64,000 nt of DNA from Nocardia acidivorans NBRC 108247 (GCF_001625085.1 NZ_BDAW01000023.1:1-64000); one strand, 5' to 3'. Numbered from the stretch's first letter, positions 35,408 to 45,217 are shown. The notes: generated by a model not told the origin, from the sequence alone. Numbers and translations are program-made.

Positions 35408-35451
35408 AATGTGTGCGCTATGCGAACAGCTAGTCGCAATACGCACACATT
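35408..35451. promoter_or_regulatory. 44-bp dyad, probable PcaR operator of the pca operon
   Basis: Outer arms AATGTGTGCG (35408-35417) and CGCACACATT (35442-35451) are perfect inverted repeats; inside them TGCGA (35421-35425) and TCGCA (35434-35438) form a second dyad around ACAGCTAG. The element starts 17 bp before the pcaI start. The rest of the roughly 300 bp to the catalase shows no gene. PcaR binding is inferred. Confidence 0.6.
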
Positions 35452-35756
35452 AACGCGCATCCCTCCACGACTCAACCCACCCGCACCCTGCATACCGCGC
35501 GGAGCACTCCGGCTCGAAACAAACACGCGCATCCCGGCCGCTGCCACTGCCGACCGTTCCCTTCCCCGCGAGCGATATCCTACGAAGATCGGGCAAAACT
35601 GAGATTTCGATCAGATGCAGCACGGCCGCGCCGAGGCCGAGGGCCGTTTCGGCGGCGACACTCCGGGTAAGCGCCCGATAGGACAGTCAGGAAGGGTGGA
35701 ACGACCGTCTGACCGAATTGTAAGAGCCGCACCAGGTTACGCAGAGGAGGAGTGCA

Positions 35757-37277
35757 ATGACGGGTCCGAATTACACCACCGACGACGCCGGTATCCCCGT
35801 TCCCAGCGACGAACATTCCCTCACCATCGGCCCCGATGGTCCGATCCTGCTCCATGACGCCTATCTCATCGAGAAGATGGCCGCGTTCAATCGCGAGCGA
35901 GTACCCGAACGGCAACCGCACGCCAAAGGCGGCGGCGCGTTCGGCACCTTCGAGGTCACGCACGATGTCAGCGCCTATACCAAGGCCGCGGTCTTCCAGC
36001 CGGGCAGCAAAACCGAGGTCCTGGCCCGTTTTTCCACCGTCGCCGGTGAGCGCGGTAGTCCGGACACCTGGCGGGACCCGCGCGGATTCGCACTCAAGTT
36101 CTATACCGAACAGGGAAATTTCGACATGGTGGGCAATAACACCCCCGTGTTCTTCGTGCGCGATCCCATGAAATTCCAGGACTTCATCCGTTCACAGAAG
36201 CGCCGTGCGGACAACAATCTTCGCGACCACGATATGCAGTGGGATTTCTGGACGCTGTCACCCGAATCGGCGCACCAGGTGACCTGGTTGATGGGTGATC
36301 GCGGCATCCCGCGTTCGTGGCGTCATATGAACGGTTACTCCAGTCATACGTACATGTGGGTCAATGCCGCGGCCGAGCGGTTCTGGGTGAAGTATCACTT
36401 CAAGACCGATCAGGGCATCGAGTTCTTCACCCAGGACGAGGGCGATCAAATGGCGTCCATGGATACCGACTACCACACCCGGGATCTGTGGGAGGCGATC
36501 GAGGGCGGCGACTTCCCGAGTTGGACCCTGCATATGCAGATCATGCCGTTCGAGGACGCGAAGACCTACCGGTTCAATCCGTTCGATCTCACCAAGGTCT
36601 GGCCGCATGGCGACTATCCGCTCATCGAGGTCGGCCGAATGACGTTGAACCGCAACCCTTCCGACTACCACACCGAAATCGAACAGGCCGCGTTCGAGCC
36701 CAGCAACGCGGTTCCCGGCACCGGCCCGAGTCCGGACAAGATGCTGCTCGGGCGCTGGTTCTCCTATCCGGACGCACATCGTCACCGTATCGGCTCGAAT
36801 TACAAAGAGCTGCCGGTGAATTCACCGCACGCCACCGAAGTGCGGTCCTACACCAAGGACGGCGCGATGCGCCACCACAACCCGGGCGATCCGGTATACG
36901 TGCCCAATTCCAAGGGCGGACCGCACGCCGATCCCACGGTCTCCGGTGCGCCCGTGGGCTGGCATACCGATGGTGAAATGGTGCGGCTGGCCTACACCCC
37001 CCGCAAGGACGATGACGACTGGGGCCAGGCAGGAACCATGGTCCGCGAAGTCCTCGACGACGCCGCGCGGGGACGGCTGGTCGACAATATCGTCGGCCAC
37101 CTGCTCAACGGTGTGACCGAGCCGGTACTGGCACGGGCGTTCGAATACTGGCGCAATGTCGACAAGGACCTGGGCGATCGAGTCGAAGCGGGCGTCCGCG
37201 CCAAACAAGACGAACGCGATCCCAAAGCAGCTCAGCAAGCCAATCCGGCCCGGACCTCCGCCCAAAAGAAGGCTTGA
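35757..37277 (+). CDS. katA: Monofunctional heme catalase
   Basis: A 506-residue clade-3-sized catalase that degrades hydrogen peroxide. The distal His55 lies in [20 protein letters not shown], Asn127/128 in [14 protein letters not shown], the [11 protein letters not shown] block near 91-101 is the catalase active-site region, and [14 protein letters not shown] near 335-348 contains the proximal heme Tyr. GGAGGAG lies 4-5 nt before the ATG. No furA or oxyR gene is adjacent. It may protect against peroxide from the neighbouring oxygenases, but the link is only positional. Confidence 0.95.
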   Translation: MTGPNYTTDDAGIPVPSDEHSLTIGPDGPILLHDAYLIEKMAAFNRERVPERQPHAKGGGAFGTFEVTHDVSAYTKAAVFQPGSKTEVLARFSTVAGERGSPDTWRDPRGFALKFYTEQGNFDMVGNNTPVFFVRDPMKFQDFIRSQKRRADNNLRDHDMQWDFWTLSPESAHQVTWLMGDRGIPRSWRHMNGYSSHTYMWVNAAAERFWVKYHFKTDQGIEFFTQDEGDQMASMDTDYHTRDLWEAIEGGDFPSWTLHMQIMPFEDAKTYRFNPFDLTKVWPHGDYPLIEVGRMTLNRNPSDYHTEIEQAAFEPSNAVPGTGPSPDKMLLGRWFSYPDAHRHRIGSNYKELPVNSPHATEVRSYTKDGAMRHHNPGDPVYVPNSKGGPHADPTVSGAPVGWHTDGEMVRLAYTPRKDDDDWGQAGTMVREVLDDAARGRLVDNIVGHLLNGVTEPVLARAFEYWRNVDKDLGDRVEAGVRAKQDERDPKAAQQANPARTSAQKKA

Positions 37278-37309
37278 CCGCGCAATTGGCGCAATGAATC
37301 ACACGCATG

Positions 37310-37346
37310 ACGGTGGTCCCGCTCATCACATGAGCGGGACCACCGT
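37310..37346. terminator. Hairpin terminator after katA
   Basis: Perfect 17-bp inverted repeat (37310-37326 and 37330-37346), left arm ACGGTGGTCCCGCTCAT, loop CAC, followed by TCTCGGCGTTTTCTT. It separates katA from the convergent small membrane protein gene. Confidence 0.8.
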
Positions 37347-37371
37347 TCTCGGCGTTTTCTTCGCCGTCAAT

Positions 37372-37533
37372 TCACCATCTGTACCAGCGGTTACCGGATT
37401 CCGCTCCGCGGAATACGAAGCCCAGAGCCCAGACCACCAGTAAAGCGATCGCAACCCACCAGAGCGCCTTCAGTGCGAACCCGGCCCCGAACAGAATCAG
37501 GGCTACCAGTAAGACGAGCACCAATGCAACCAT
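37372..37533 (-). CDS. Small hydrophobic membrane protein
   Basis: A 53-residue protein with two hydrophobic stretches (MVALVLVLLVALILFGAGFA, then LWWVAIALLVVWALGFVF) and the basic tail RGAESGNRWYRW. Similar short proteins are common in stress-inducible loci of actinobacteria; function unknown. GGAGGT lies 7 nt before ATG 37533, whereas the longer frame to 37578 has no ribosome site. Confidence 0.7.
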   Translation of the reverse strand: MVALVLVLLVALILFGAGFALKALWWVAIALLVVWALGFVFRGAESGNRWYRW

Positions 37534-37645
37534 TTCTGCCACCTCCTGAACGCGGTATACCCCGCAGCAGGTCCACATAACGGCGCAGTAGTGAGCAATT
37601 CAGGCAAAGCCATATCACCGGCATGACCCGTACCGAATGCCGCGC

Positions 37646-39307
37646 TCAGCTGATCAGGGTGCCGCGCAATTCGATGGCGATCTCCGAGGCGTCGAGGTTG
37701 GCCAGCGCGTTCGCGAGCACATCGGCATCGAAGGTGCCGTTGTCGCGGGCATCGAGCAGCGCCGAACGCTGTGCGTCGATGACCGCCAGGCGGTGCGCTC
37801 GCGCCTGCTGGAAGGTGGGCTCCTCATCCACATGCTCGGGCTCCGGGATGGATTGGGCGCTGGTGCGCATCAACTCCATGATCCTGGTCTGCTCGGCCCG
37901 GAGCTGCTCCCGCGAGGTGGGCTGATCGGCATCGGGTGGGAGCAGGCGCAGCAGCGGGCCGATCGTGCCGCCCTGCACCACCAGCGAGAGCAGCGCCACC
38001 GCGAACGCGATGAGCACCAGCACCGAGCGCTGCGGAGTGTCCTCCGGCAGGGTCTGCGCGGCGGCCACGGTCACCGCTCCGCGCATCCCCGCCCACACCA
38101 CCGCGGTGCCCTCCCGCCAGCCCAGCGGCTCGCGCAGGAAGTACTCGATATTGGCCAATCCCTTGGTGACCCGGCGGGCCAGCCGATCGAGATCATGCTC
38201 GGATACCTTGCGGCGCTTGCTGTTCGCGCGCTCCAGCATCTGCTGCTTGCCTGCGGCGGTGCTCATCTTCTCCTGCATGCCCTCCAGCCGGGGCTGGATT
38301 TGCTCGCCACGCCGGACATTCGCGGTGAGCAGCCGCAGCAACGGGGCGACGAAGGCCGCGCGCACCGCGATCGTCAACAGCAGCGCACCCGCGGCGATGA
38401 GCACCGCCGTTCCCACACCACCGTGATCGTTCCGCACATCGGTGACGATCGCGCGAATCTGCAAACCCATGGTCAGGAATACCGTGCCCTCGAGCACGAG
38501 TTCGACGGTGCGCCAATTCTGACTGTCCGACAGCCGATTACGCGGCGAAAGATCGCGTGGCGCACGGATTCCCGTGATCAACCCGGCCACCACCGCCGCC
38601 ACCAGCCCAGAGGCGCCGAGCAGTTCCGCGGGCACCGACGCCACGAACGGCACCGTGAATGAGATGACCGTATTCACCGTCGAATCGGTCACCCTCTTCC
38701 GAACCATCAAATTGCCCCGCCCGATCACCCATCCGATAGCGACCGCCACCACCACCGAATACGCGAACGTCCCCACCGCACCCCAGAACGCGAACGACGC
38801 CGCCGTAGCCACAATCGCGGTGCGCAACAACACAAGTGCCGTCGCATCATTGAGCAGACTCTCCCCATCGAGCATCGCCACCACGCGCTTGGACACCGAC
38901 GTCTGCTTGATGATCGAGGTCGCCACCGCATCGGTCGGACTGATGATCGCCCCCAGCGCCACACCCCACGCGAACCCCACATCCGGGATCACCACCATGA
39001 AGAACACCCCCAGCGCCAGCGCACTCCCCACCACCAACAGCACCGAAAGCCCGCTGATAGCACCGAATTCCCGCCGGAAGTTCATCGCCGGCATCGACAC
39101 CGCCGACGAATACAACAGCGGCGGCAACACCCCCTCGAGAATCCACTCCGGCTCGATCCGCACCGAAGCGAAAATCGGCATCAAACTCGCCCCAACCCCA
39201 ATCCCCACCAACACCAACGGCGAAGCGACCCCAAGCCGCGGCCCCACCACCGCCGACCCCGCAATCACCAGCAGCGCGGCCACACTCACGATCAACAGTT
39301 CGGTCAC
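37646..39307 (-). CDS. CPA1-type Na+/H+ antiporter
   Basis: A 553-residue monovalent cation:proton antiporter of the NhaP/NHE group. The N-terminal domain has about 12 membrane helices, with the conserved SPTDAVATSIIKQTSVSKRV and DGESLLNDATALVLLRTA motifs that hold the ion-binding Asp residues, and GMRGAVTVAAAQTLP in the late helix. A cytoplasmic tail of about 110 residues follows, rich in charged helices. The start is GTG 39307; the frame is open upstream into DNA before tRNA-Pro. It probably exports Na+ for pH or salt balance. Confidence 0.88.
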   Translation of the reverse strand: MTELLIVSVAALLVIAGSAVVGPRLGVASPLVLVGIGVGASLMPIFASVRIEPEWILEGVLPPLLYSSAVSMPAMNFRREFGAISGLSVLLVVGSALALGVFFMVVIPDVGFAWGVALGAIISPTDAVATSIIKQTSVSKRVVAMLDGESLLNDATALVLLRTAIVATAASFAFWGAVGTFAYSVVVAVAIGWVIGRGNLMVRKRVTDSTVNTVISFTVPFVASVPAELLGASGLVAAVVAGLITGIRAPRDLSPRNRLSDSQNWRTVELVLEGTVFLTMGLQIRAIVTDVRNDHGGVGTAVLIAAGALLLTIAVRAAFVAPLLRLLTANVRRGEQIQPRLEGMQEKMSTAAGKQQMLERANSKRRKVSEHDLDRLARRVTKGLANIEYFLREPLGWREGTAVVWAGMRGAVTVAAAQTLPEDTPQRSVLVLIAFAVALLSLVVQGGTIGPLLRLLPPDADQPTSREQLRAEQTRIMELMRTSAQSIPEPEHVDEEPTFQQARAHRLAVIDAQRSALLDARDNGTFDADVLANALANLDASEIAIELRGTLIS

Positions 39308-39468
39308 CGCCCCATCCTGACAGCGCACGCTCCCGAACCCCCGGCACCGCGCCCCGCCGGAGTCGCAGCCCCTCACAGGGGCGGTGGAATCGCCCGGAAC
39401 CAGCCGATTTGGAGGAACCGGGGGGTGCTGATGTAATCTCATCGAGCACGAAGCGCAGCGGAGTGCAA

Positions 39469-39545
<77 letters not shown>

Positions 39546-39563
39546 GGTAGAGGCGGTTTCCGT

Positions 39564-39620
39564 CCTCCGTGAGGCAGTTCGAAGCAAGGTACCTTGCCAA
39601 GAACTGCCAACATACGGAGG
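39564..39620. repeat. 57-bp interrupted palindrome downstream of tRNA-Pro
   Basis: Three nested inverted pairs share one centre: CCTCCGT (39564-39570)/ACGGAGG (39614-39620), GGCAGTTC (39573-39580)/GAACTGCC (39601-39608), and the loopless core GCAAGGTACCTTGC (39584-39597). It starts 19 bp after the tRNA CCA. It could be a tRNA terminator-like structure or a recombination/attachment-related site; no T-tract follows. Confidence 0.75.
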
Positions 39621-39776
39621 GCGGTGACTGCGTTCCTAGTCGAAGAGTGCGGCCCCCGCCGCCTTCCGCTGCGCAGGCCACAACTCCTACGTCACCTCAA
39701 CCGGCACCCGATATCTGAATCCCCGCTGCAGCGAGTTCGCAGACGCGGCATGCCGTGGTGATGATGATGGTTTGCG

Positions 39777-40025
39777 CTACTTCGCCGTGGCGGGCGGTTG
39801 CTGCGATGATGCCACTTCCGATACAGAGTCTTGCGGCAGGGTTGAACCCTGGCACAGATTCTCTGGGCTCAGCATGCGCGTCAGAGTCGCGTCGTCGATG
39901 AGTGCGGAATGCCGGACCAGCTCCGGAAACGAGGCGCCAGTGGCGATCGCTTCGGCGACCAAAGCGGTGGCCGCCTCATATCTCAGAACGGGATTGAGCA
40001 CGGTGGCGATGTTGGCTGATGCCAA
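39777..40025 (-). pseudogene. Aspartase/fumarase C-terminal remnant
   Basis: A minus-strand frame of 82 codons reads ANIATVLNPVLRYEAATALV AEAIATG...RHSALIDDATLTRMLSPENL, which matches the C-terminal domain of aspartate ammonia-lyases and class II fumarases (LNPVIGYD...AKEALATG...LLDPE, family knowledge). Everything before this domain is lost, including the GSS catalytic loop, so it is not functional. Confidence 0.6.
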
Positions 40026-40028
40026 GGC

Positions 40029-40145
40029 GGCAAATCACCGCTGCCGCGCGTCGAGATCATCTACTCACACGCGGGCATGAACACCACCCAGGTCGACGAC
40101 TCCATCTCGGTGTCGAAGCGGTGCGGGTCGCTGCCTGCCGTATGA
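40029..40145 (+). pseudogene. Probable L-asparaginase fragment
   Basis: The plus strand reads GKSPLPRVEIIYSHAGMNTT QVDDSISVSKRCGSLPAV and stops. The block LPRVEIIYSHAGM...VDD resembles the LPRVDIVYSYAGMD...VDA segment of type II asparaginases. It ends abruptly and lies next to the aspartase remnant; asparaginase and aspartase genes often form a pair, which supports the call. About 290 bp up to the next gene contain nothing I recognise. Confidence 0.4.
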
Positions 40146-40437
40146 CCGAGTTTTCTTCGGCGGGTCGCCGGAGAAAACGGTGTACCTGGAACTCAGCCCG
40201 CGGCCTTCCGACCACGGCGGCCTCGAATTCGCGCCGGAGGGCAAGTGCGCCTGCGTATTCTGAGATTATGGCGACCGGACAGCCGCTCACGTCGAGCGGA
40301 AGAGGCCGTCGATGCCCGCCCTGCGCTGGTCCGCTAAAGTCTGCGCACCCGCAGCGTTGCGTCAAGCCGCTGTAGCTGGTCATGGCGTCAGATGTCGAAC
40401 GCACGGCACGTCTCCGTGACGGAAGGGATGACGACGG

Positions 40438-40869
40438 ATGCATTTCGAGATGACCACCGAGATAGCAGCTTCGGCCGAGACGGTATGGCAGGTTCTCACC
40501 GATGTCGAATCGTGGCCGCAATGGACTGCCTCGATGACTCGGGTCGAGCGGTTGGACTCGGGCCCACTTGCCATCGGAAGCCGCGCCCGTATTCACCAGC
40601 CGCGCCTGCTACCAGTCGTGTGGACTGTCACCGCACTGGACCCGGCAACTGGTTTCACCTGGGCAGCCGGTGGGCCCGGCCTCACCACCACCGCGAGCCA
40701 CGATCTCACCCGCCACGACGAACATACATCCGTGCGCCTGGCAATCGACCAAACCGGCCTCGCGGCACCCATTTTGGGAGGCCTCATGGCTGGGCTGACC
40801 CGCCGTTACCTCGTCATGGAATCGCAAGGCCTAAAATCACGCGCCGAGCAGACCGACGGCGAAAACTGA
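40438..40869 (+). CDS. SRPBCC/polyketide cyclase-like protein
   Basis: A 143-residue START-like protein: MTTEIAASAETVWQVLTDVE SWPQWTASMTRVERLDSGPL gives the helix-grip start, FTWAAGGPGLTTTASHDL the strand region and LMAGLTRRYLVMESQGLKS the C-terminal helix. Such proteins bind small hydrophobic molecules; the role is unknown. GGAAGG lies 11 nt upstream of ATG 40438. It is the only clearly intact gene near the tRNA end of the decayed island. Confidence 0.75.
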   Translation: MHFEMTTEIAASAETVWQVLTDVESWPQWTASMTRVERLDSGPLAIGSRARIHQPRLLPVVWTVTALDPATGFTWAAGGPGLTTTASHDLTRHDEHTSVRLAIDQTGLAAPILGGLMAGLTRRYLVMESQGLKSRAEQTDGEN

Positions 40870-41259
40870 GCGCGCCCAACGGTTCTCAATGCCGCATGCT
40901 CCCGGTGAGTGTTCATTGACACACAACGCACCGGTGGTGCACGTCTGGACTGCGGCGCACCCTCGGTTCGAATTGCACCTGGAACGACCACACCGGGCCC
41001 TGCGTGGACCGCGACCCCGACCAGATGCCCGAACGAATCTGCCGCTGCTGCATCGGAATCTCAGGACCACCACGCTAGCCGACGACAGTCCGGGCGGGTC
41101 GGCGTGCCCGCGCAGCAGCGCGTGGCGGGCGCGGTACCGCGGAGTTGCGACTCGCGCTACGCGGCTGTTCCACAAAGTCGACCCGCGCATGCGCCGTTAC
41201 TCAGAGCTCACTCGAGAGATCAACGGCTCACGGGTAATGACCGATTCAGCGGGGCCGCG
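40870..41259. other. 390 bp without a recognisable gene
   Basis: All six frames were read. Short open stretches exist on both strands but lack ribosome sites and recognisable motifs. One plus-strand frame is Cys-rich (CTWNDHTGPCVDRDPD, then RICRCCIGISGPPR) and could be a phage-type fragment, but this is too weak to call. Confidence 0.4.
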
Positions 41260-41945
41260 TCAACTCGGCGTGGAGGTGGGGACCAATACGACATTGGGTA
41301 TGGACGGGTCCAGTTGCAGGCCTTCGGTTACCGGACGACCCTTCGGCCAGAGCCGGACTCGGCCGCCTTCGACGGAGAGATCGGCATCGGACCAATTGAC
41401 GGATCGCTTCACGCCTGGATAGTGGAGTCCCCGTGCGTCCACGGTGTATTCGCCAGCGACCTTCACCTGATGTCCCGCACGGATCGACATGAGCAGCTCG
41501 GCGATGAGCCGGGGCTGCGAATGTTGACGAGCCAAGTTGACCAGGCCACTCCAGATCTCGTCCTGCGCGTCGGTGTCGTTGTGATGGAAGCGGATGCTCA
41601 TATCCGGTCCCTTCTTGACACCCCAGGATTTCCAATAGGTTCCACTGCCGATCGTGAAGTAGAAGGTGCAACCATTGCCGGACAGTCCACCCGACTTGAT
41701 CCCAGCGGCCTTGTGCTGCACGTATTCACGAGTCACCGAATAGCCGAACCATTTGCGTCTTCCCAGCGGAATACGTTGCCCCCGTGCTTTATACCGGTCG
41801 CGTCGGCGTAAACCTCACGCCGCTTATCTAATTCGCCCGCCACCTTGCCTTGTACAACCTGTCCGGTGGATTCGGGCCGCGTAGCCGCCAGTTGCGGGGC
41901 AGGGCCATTGTGGGGCTGAGGAGCTGGAGGGGTGGCGGGGGCCAT
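41260..41945 (-). pseudogene. DUF6585-like protein split by a frameshift
   Basis: Two adjacent minus-strand frames form one protein. The first (ATG 41945) has a Pro-rich start MAPATPPAPQPHNGPAPQ, then REVYADATGIKHGGNVFRWE. The second, entered near 41745-41755, reads KWFGYSVTREYVQHKAAGIK, then WSGLVNLARQHSQPRLIAEL LMSIRAGHQVKVAGEYTVDA RGLHYPGVKRSVNW. The order of a PH-like strand region, an AELL...IRAG.V helix and a second VNWSDADLSV strand region resembles DUF6585 proteins, which are of unknown function. The second part could restart at GTG 41736. A one-base indel or a sequencing error explains the break. Confidence 0.5.
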
Positions 41946-42328
41946 CACGTCCGGGCTTCCGGAAAGGCGAAGGCGATCACCCACCGGCGCATCAAGAACG
42001 AGCGCTTGGCCGCTGCCGGATGGGTCTGAGGCCTTCCTCGATGGCCACCGCAGGCGCGACCCGCGAGCACTATCTACGGCGGCGAGACCGGGGACCGGCA
42101 CGCATCAGCCTGCGTCATCTGTTCAACAAGATGTTCGGCCGGCTGAATCACCGTCTCCTATCGAGCCAGAAATTCGATCCCGCCACAACCTTTGGTCCTT
42201 CTCCCGACACGTGCCGGAGCTCGACCCTTAAAACCGTTGGAAGTCCTTACTTGCAGGTGTTCCCAGCGCGATAACCCGCTACACTCCGACCCCGGGAGGG
42301 GAGCTCTATTCACGGGGAGCTTCCGCAT
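41946..42328. other. 383 bp without a recognisable gene
   Basis: Reading both strands gives only short frames with poor codon bias. The stretch separates the frameshifted DUF6585-like gene from a membrane-anchored protein on the plus strand and probably holds the promoters of both. Confidence 0.4.
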
Positions 42329-43036
42329 GTGCGAAAGGCGGAAACCACAGTGGTAGGAAGCGAATTTCGACCCGAGGGCCCGCCGGGGCAAGCTGGATAT
42401 CCGCATCCGCCGGTAGCGGGGGACAATCCCGGCTATACCCCGTCGTGGCCGCCGATGGGGCAGGGGCACCCTCAGTTCAATAATGCTGTGCCACAACAGG
42501 TACCGGGATATGGCCTGCGCGGTGCCGGGCCTGTGCCACCACGGAGCAAGACGCCTTTGGTGGTGGGGTTGGTGGTGGCCGTGGTGGTGATACTCGGGGC
42601 AGTGGCTACCGGGATCTGGTGGTTCACCAGGGATTCCGGGAGCGGCTCCGGCGAGAATGCCACCCGGAACGCGTTGCCTGCCGCGCTACAGCAGGCATCG
42701 ACGTGCAAACCGAGTCGGAAAGACTCCGAGAAAGGCCGTCTGACTTGCACGATTCCGGCGGGTGATCCGATCATCGACGGCCTGTTCGCCGAATTCAACG
42801 GCGCCGAGCGTTTCGATGCTTGGGTCGACATCGACACCGCGAAGCAACTACCGGGCAAGACCGGTGATCAACTGGTTAAATCCGGCTCAATCCTGGCGTA
42901 TGTGGATACCAACGGGACACACAAGCTCTACTACGGCAACGCCAGCTCTGGACTCACCATCGATATGAGCTTCTACGGCAGCAAGGACAATGCGATGACG
43001 TTCCTGCACCGCGCAGGCCTGATAACCGGGTCCTGA
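42329..43036 (+). CDS. Membrane-anchored protein with Pro-rich cytoplasmic N-terminus
   Basis: A 235-residue type II membrane protein. Residues 1-73 are Pro/Gly/Gln-rich (GPPGQAGYPHPPVAGDNPGY); one helix follows (LVVGLVVAVVVILGAVATGI at about 77-96), then a Ser/Gly linker and an extracytoplasmic domain of about 125 residues with two cysteines (STCKPSRKDSEKGRLTCTIP) that could form a disulfide. This layout is very common among nocardial and mycobacterial envelope proteins of unknown role. GTG 42329 follows GGGGAG; GTG 42350 is also possible. Confidence 0.65.
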   Translation: MRKAETTVVGSEFRPEGPPGQAGYPHPPVAGDNPGYTPSWPPMGQGHPQFNNAVPQQVPGYGLRGAGPVPPRSKTPLVVGLVVAVVVILGAVATGIWWFTRDSGSGSGENATRNALPAALQQASTCKPSRKDSEKGRLTCTIPAGDPIIDGLFAEFNGAERFDAWVDIDTAKQLPGKTGDQLVKSGSILAYVDTNGTHKLYYGNASSGLTIDMSFYGSKDNAMTFLHRAGLITGS

Positions 43037-43165
43037 GTGCATCAGCGATTGATAGCGCGGTGTGACGCCCCGTTCGGTCAACAGTGCGCGAGCGTCGGTT
43101 TGGATACCTGGTGGTGGTCGGTCGCGCCACGGGACGGTCGGAATATCAATTTGACGTGAACCGGG

Positions 43166-43640
43166 CATGCCCTCGAGCGAGTCGGCCGAGCTTCGGGCAG
43201 CGAGGCGGCGGATCCGGTTGCTGGAGCAGGAGAATGAAGTCCTCGAGAAGGCCGCGGCCTATTTCGCGCAGGCGGATCTGCCGGGAAATGAGTTACCGCC
43301 TCGTTCGTGAGCTGGCCCGAGGCGGGATCCCCGTCGCGGTGACGTGCCGGGTGCCGAACCTGGCTCGCCAGCCCTATTACCGATGGCTGGCCGAACCGGT
43401 CACCGACGCCGAACTCGAGGCAGCCTATCGAGCGAACGCCCTGTTCGACGCCCACCGCGAGGACCCGGAGTTCGGCTACCGCTTTCTGGCCGATGAAGCC
43501 CGCGCCGCTGGTGAAGCGATGGCCGACCGCACCGCGTGGCGGATCTGCTCGGGGCTGGTGGAGCGTGTTCGGCAAGAAGCGCCGTGGCAAGGGCAAGCCG
43601 GGTCCGCCTGTCCAGCGCGGTGAGCAGCTGATGTGTATCG
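43166..43640 (+). mobile_element. Truncated IS3-family element
   Basis: The end of OrfA (43166-43309: AELRAARRRIRLLEQENEVL EKAAAYFAQA) is followed by the start of OrfB in the next frame (from ATG 43288: MSYRLVRELARGGIPVAVTC RVPNLARQPYYRWL, then AHREDPEFGYRFLADEA and MADRTAWRIC). After about 43560 the frame shifts to SVFGKKRRGKGKPGPPV and stops. The helix-turn-helix half of OrfA, the DDE core of OrfB and both terminal repeats are missing. The arrangement is typical of IS3 transposases that use a -1 frameshift. Confidence 0.8.
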
Positions 43641-43777
43641 GTCACTTCAACGGTCATGGGGTTCGGGTGCCCTTGCCGGTGGTGCGTGGGTGCGCGCCTG
43701 CCCGGGCGTGCACGCGCGCATCGACCGGCGGGAGCCAGCGACGCTGTGGCCGGGGCCAGGAGGGAGTACGGCGCGTT

Positions 43778-44431
43778 TCAGGCCCGCAGGGCGGGCCAGA
43801 GGCTGGCGGTGAGCTTGTCTGCGAGCCCGGCGCGGGTCCGTGCGTCATCGCCGCGCAGGAACGCGCCGAAGTAGGCGCCGAAGACCATGGTGGCGACGGT
43901 GCGGGTATCGACGTCGGCGCGGACCGCGCCGCGGTCGGTGAGTTGCCGCAGCACATTCTCGACCTGGCTGACGCGGGGTTCGACGGCGCGGGTGACGACA
44001 TGTTCCAAGAGCTCGGGCACGCGGTCGGCTTCGCTGATGAACCCGCCCTGCAGCACGATGGCATCGGGGTTGTAGTAGCAGGGGTCGACGCGGCGGATGG
44101 CCTCGGTGAACGCCTCTTTCGGTGTCATGACTTCGAGCAGCAGCGGCGGGGTGGCCGCGGTCTGGGCGCGCAGCCCGTAGTCGAGGGCGTCGATGACCAG
44201 TTCCAGCTTGCCGGGCCAGCGCCGGTAGAGGGTGGGGCGGGTGACCCCGGCGTCGGCGGCGATGTCACCGAGGGCCATGCGCGAGTAACCGTCGGTGACC
44301 AGCCGCCGCCGTGTCGCCACGAGGATGGCCTCGTCCACGCCGGGGTCGCGAGGACGACCGCCTCGTGGACCGGATTTGCGGGCCGACAATTCTCCGGAGG
44401 GTTCCCCGGATGCGGTGCGCGACGGTGTCAT
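43778..44431 (-). CDS. TetR family repressor of the redox cluster
   Basis: A 217-residue TetR regulator. The N-terminus is basic (SGPRGGRPRDPGVDEAILVA), then TRRRLVTDGYSRMALGDIAA and DAGVTRPTLYRRWPGKLELV complete the helix-turn-helix (about 29-75). The longer frame to 44851 is antisense to the DsbA-like gene. GTTAC-N11-GTAAC lies 23-43 bp upstream of ATG 44431, and the same site lies upstream of the hydrolase at 47554, so it probably represses itself and the whole cluster between them. Confidence 0.85.
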   Translation of the reverse strand: MTPSRTASGEPSGELSARKSGPRGGRPRDPGVDEAILVATRRRLVTDGYSRMALGDIAADAGVTRPTLYRRWPGKLELVIDALDYGLRAQTAATPPLLLEVMTPKEAFTEAIRRVDPCYYNPDAIVLQGGFISEADRVPELLEHVVTRAVEPRVSQVENVLRQLTDRGAVRADVDTRTVATMVFGAYFGAFLRGDDARTRAGLADKLTASLWPALRA

Positions 44432-44453
44432 GGCCTCCCCGTTTCTGTGTTTC

Positions 44454-44474
44454 GTTACACGCTCAGACTGTAAC
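44454..44474. promoter_or_regulatory. TetR operator copy 1
   Basis: GTTAC and GTAAC, spaced by 11 bp whose last four bases are GACT, lie just upstream of the TetR gene. The same arms, spacing and GACT recur at 47631-47651. Confidence 0.6.
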
Positions 44475-44489
44475 TGGTGGTGGGATGTG

Positions 44490-45173
44490 TCAGTCGGTGC
44501 AGCCGCCGTCGAGGTGACAGGCTGCGCCCGGGGCGCGAGGGGTGGGTTCGAGGCTGGCCTGGGCGAAGAGGGCGGCGTAGTCACCCGCGGTGCGCGCGCC
44601 GACCAGGGCGTAGTGGTCGTCGACCAGAAGGGTGGGGACGGCGCGGATTCCGGCGTGCCGGGTGCGCGCGATCGCGGCTTGTACTTCGGCGGCACCGAGA
44701 TCGGTGGCGAGCGCGGCCGCGACCCGGTCGCCGTCCAGCCCGGCCTGGACGGCGATCGCGGTAAGGGTGTGCGGGTCGGCGATGTTGCCGCCGTCGGTGA
44801 AGTAGGCGCGCTCGAGCGCGCCGTCGACGGCCGCCTGGGCGGCGGGGCCACCGTCGTGTCCGGCCGGCCGGATCAGGCGGTGCCCGTCGAAGGTGTTGAC
44901 CGCCAGTGCCTTGTCCAAGCGCATCGTCAGGCCTTCGGCGGCGGCGATGTCGGCGACACGAACGTGGTCGTCTCGGAACCGCGGGCCACCGCGCGCCAGC
45001 CAGTACTCGAGCAGCGGCTGCGGCGTGGTGGGCATCGCCGGATTGAGTTGGAAGGGCAGGTATTCCACGGTGATCGCGTCGGGGTGGCTGACTTCGGCCA
45101 GCGCGCGACGCAAGCGTGCCTTGGCCACGAAGCACCACGGGCAGGAGATGTCGGAGACGATCTCGATCTTCAC
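44490..45173 (-). CDS. DsbA/FrnE-family oxidoreductase
   Basis: A 227-residue thioredoxin-fold protein. VKIEIVSDISCPWCFVAKAR carries the CPWC redox pair at residues 11-14; LPFQLNPAMP and GIRAVPTLLVDDHYALVGAR (cis-Pro loop VPT) are characteristic of the FrnE subgroup. The tail APGAACHLDGGCTD adds two cysteines, as in many FrnE proteins. No signal peptide, so it acts in the cytoplasm on disulfides or with small thiols. The frame opens at GTG 45188, but AAAGGA fits GTG 45173. It is part of the TetR cluster, between DoxX and TetR. Confidence 0.85.
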   Translation of the reverse strand: MKIEIVSDISCPWCFVAKARLRRALAEVSHPDAITVEYLPFQLNPAMPTTPQPLLEYWLARGGPRFRDDHVRVADIAAAEGLTMRLDKALAVNTFDGHRLIRPAGHDGGPAAQAAVDGALERAYFTDGGNIADPHTLTAIAVQAGLDGDRVAAALATDLGAAEVQAAIARTRHAGIRAVPTLLVDDHYALVGARTAGDYAALFAQASLEPTPRAPGAACHLDGGCTD

Positions 45174-45217
45174 CAGCGTTCCTTTCACCGATCAGGTTGC
45201 CGTGCAGAGTGATCCGG

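Noticed and set aside
43166..43640. Intact insertion sequence
   Set aside because: The transposase lacks its N-terminal part and its DDE domain, and no terminal inverted repeats were found.
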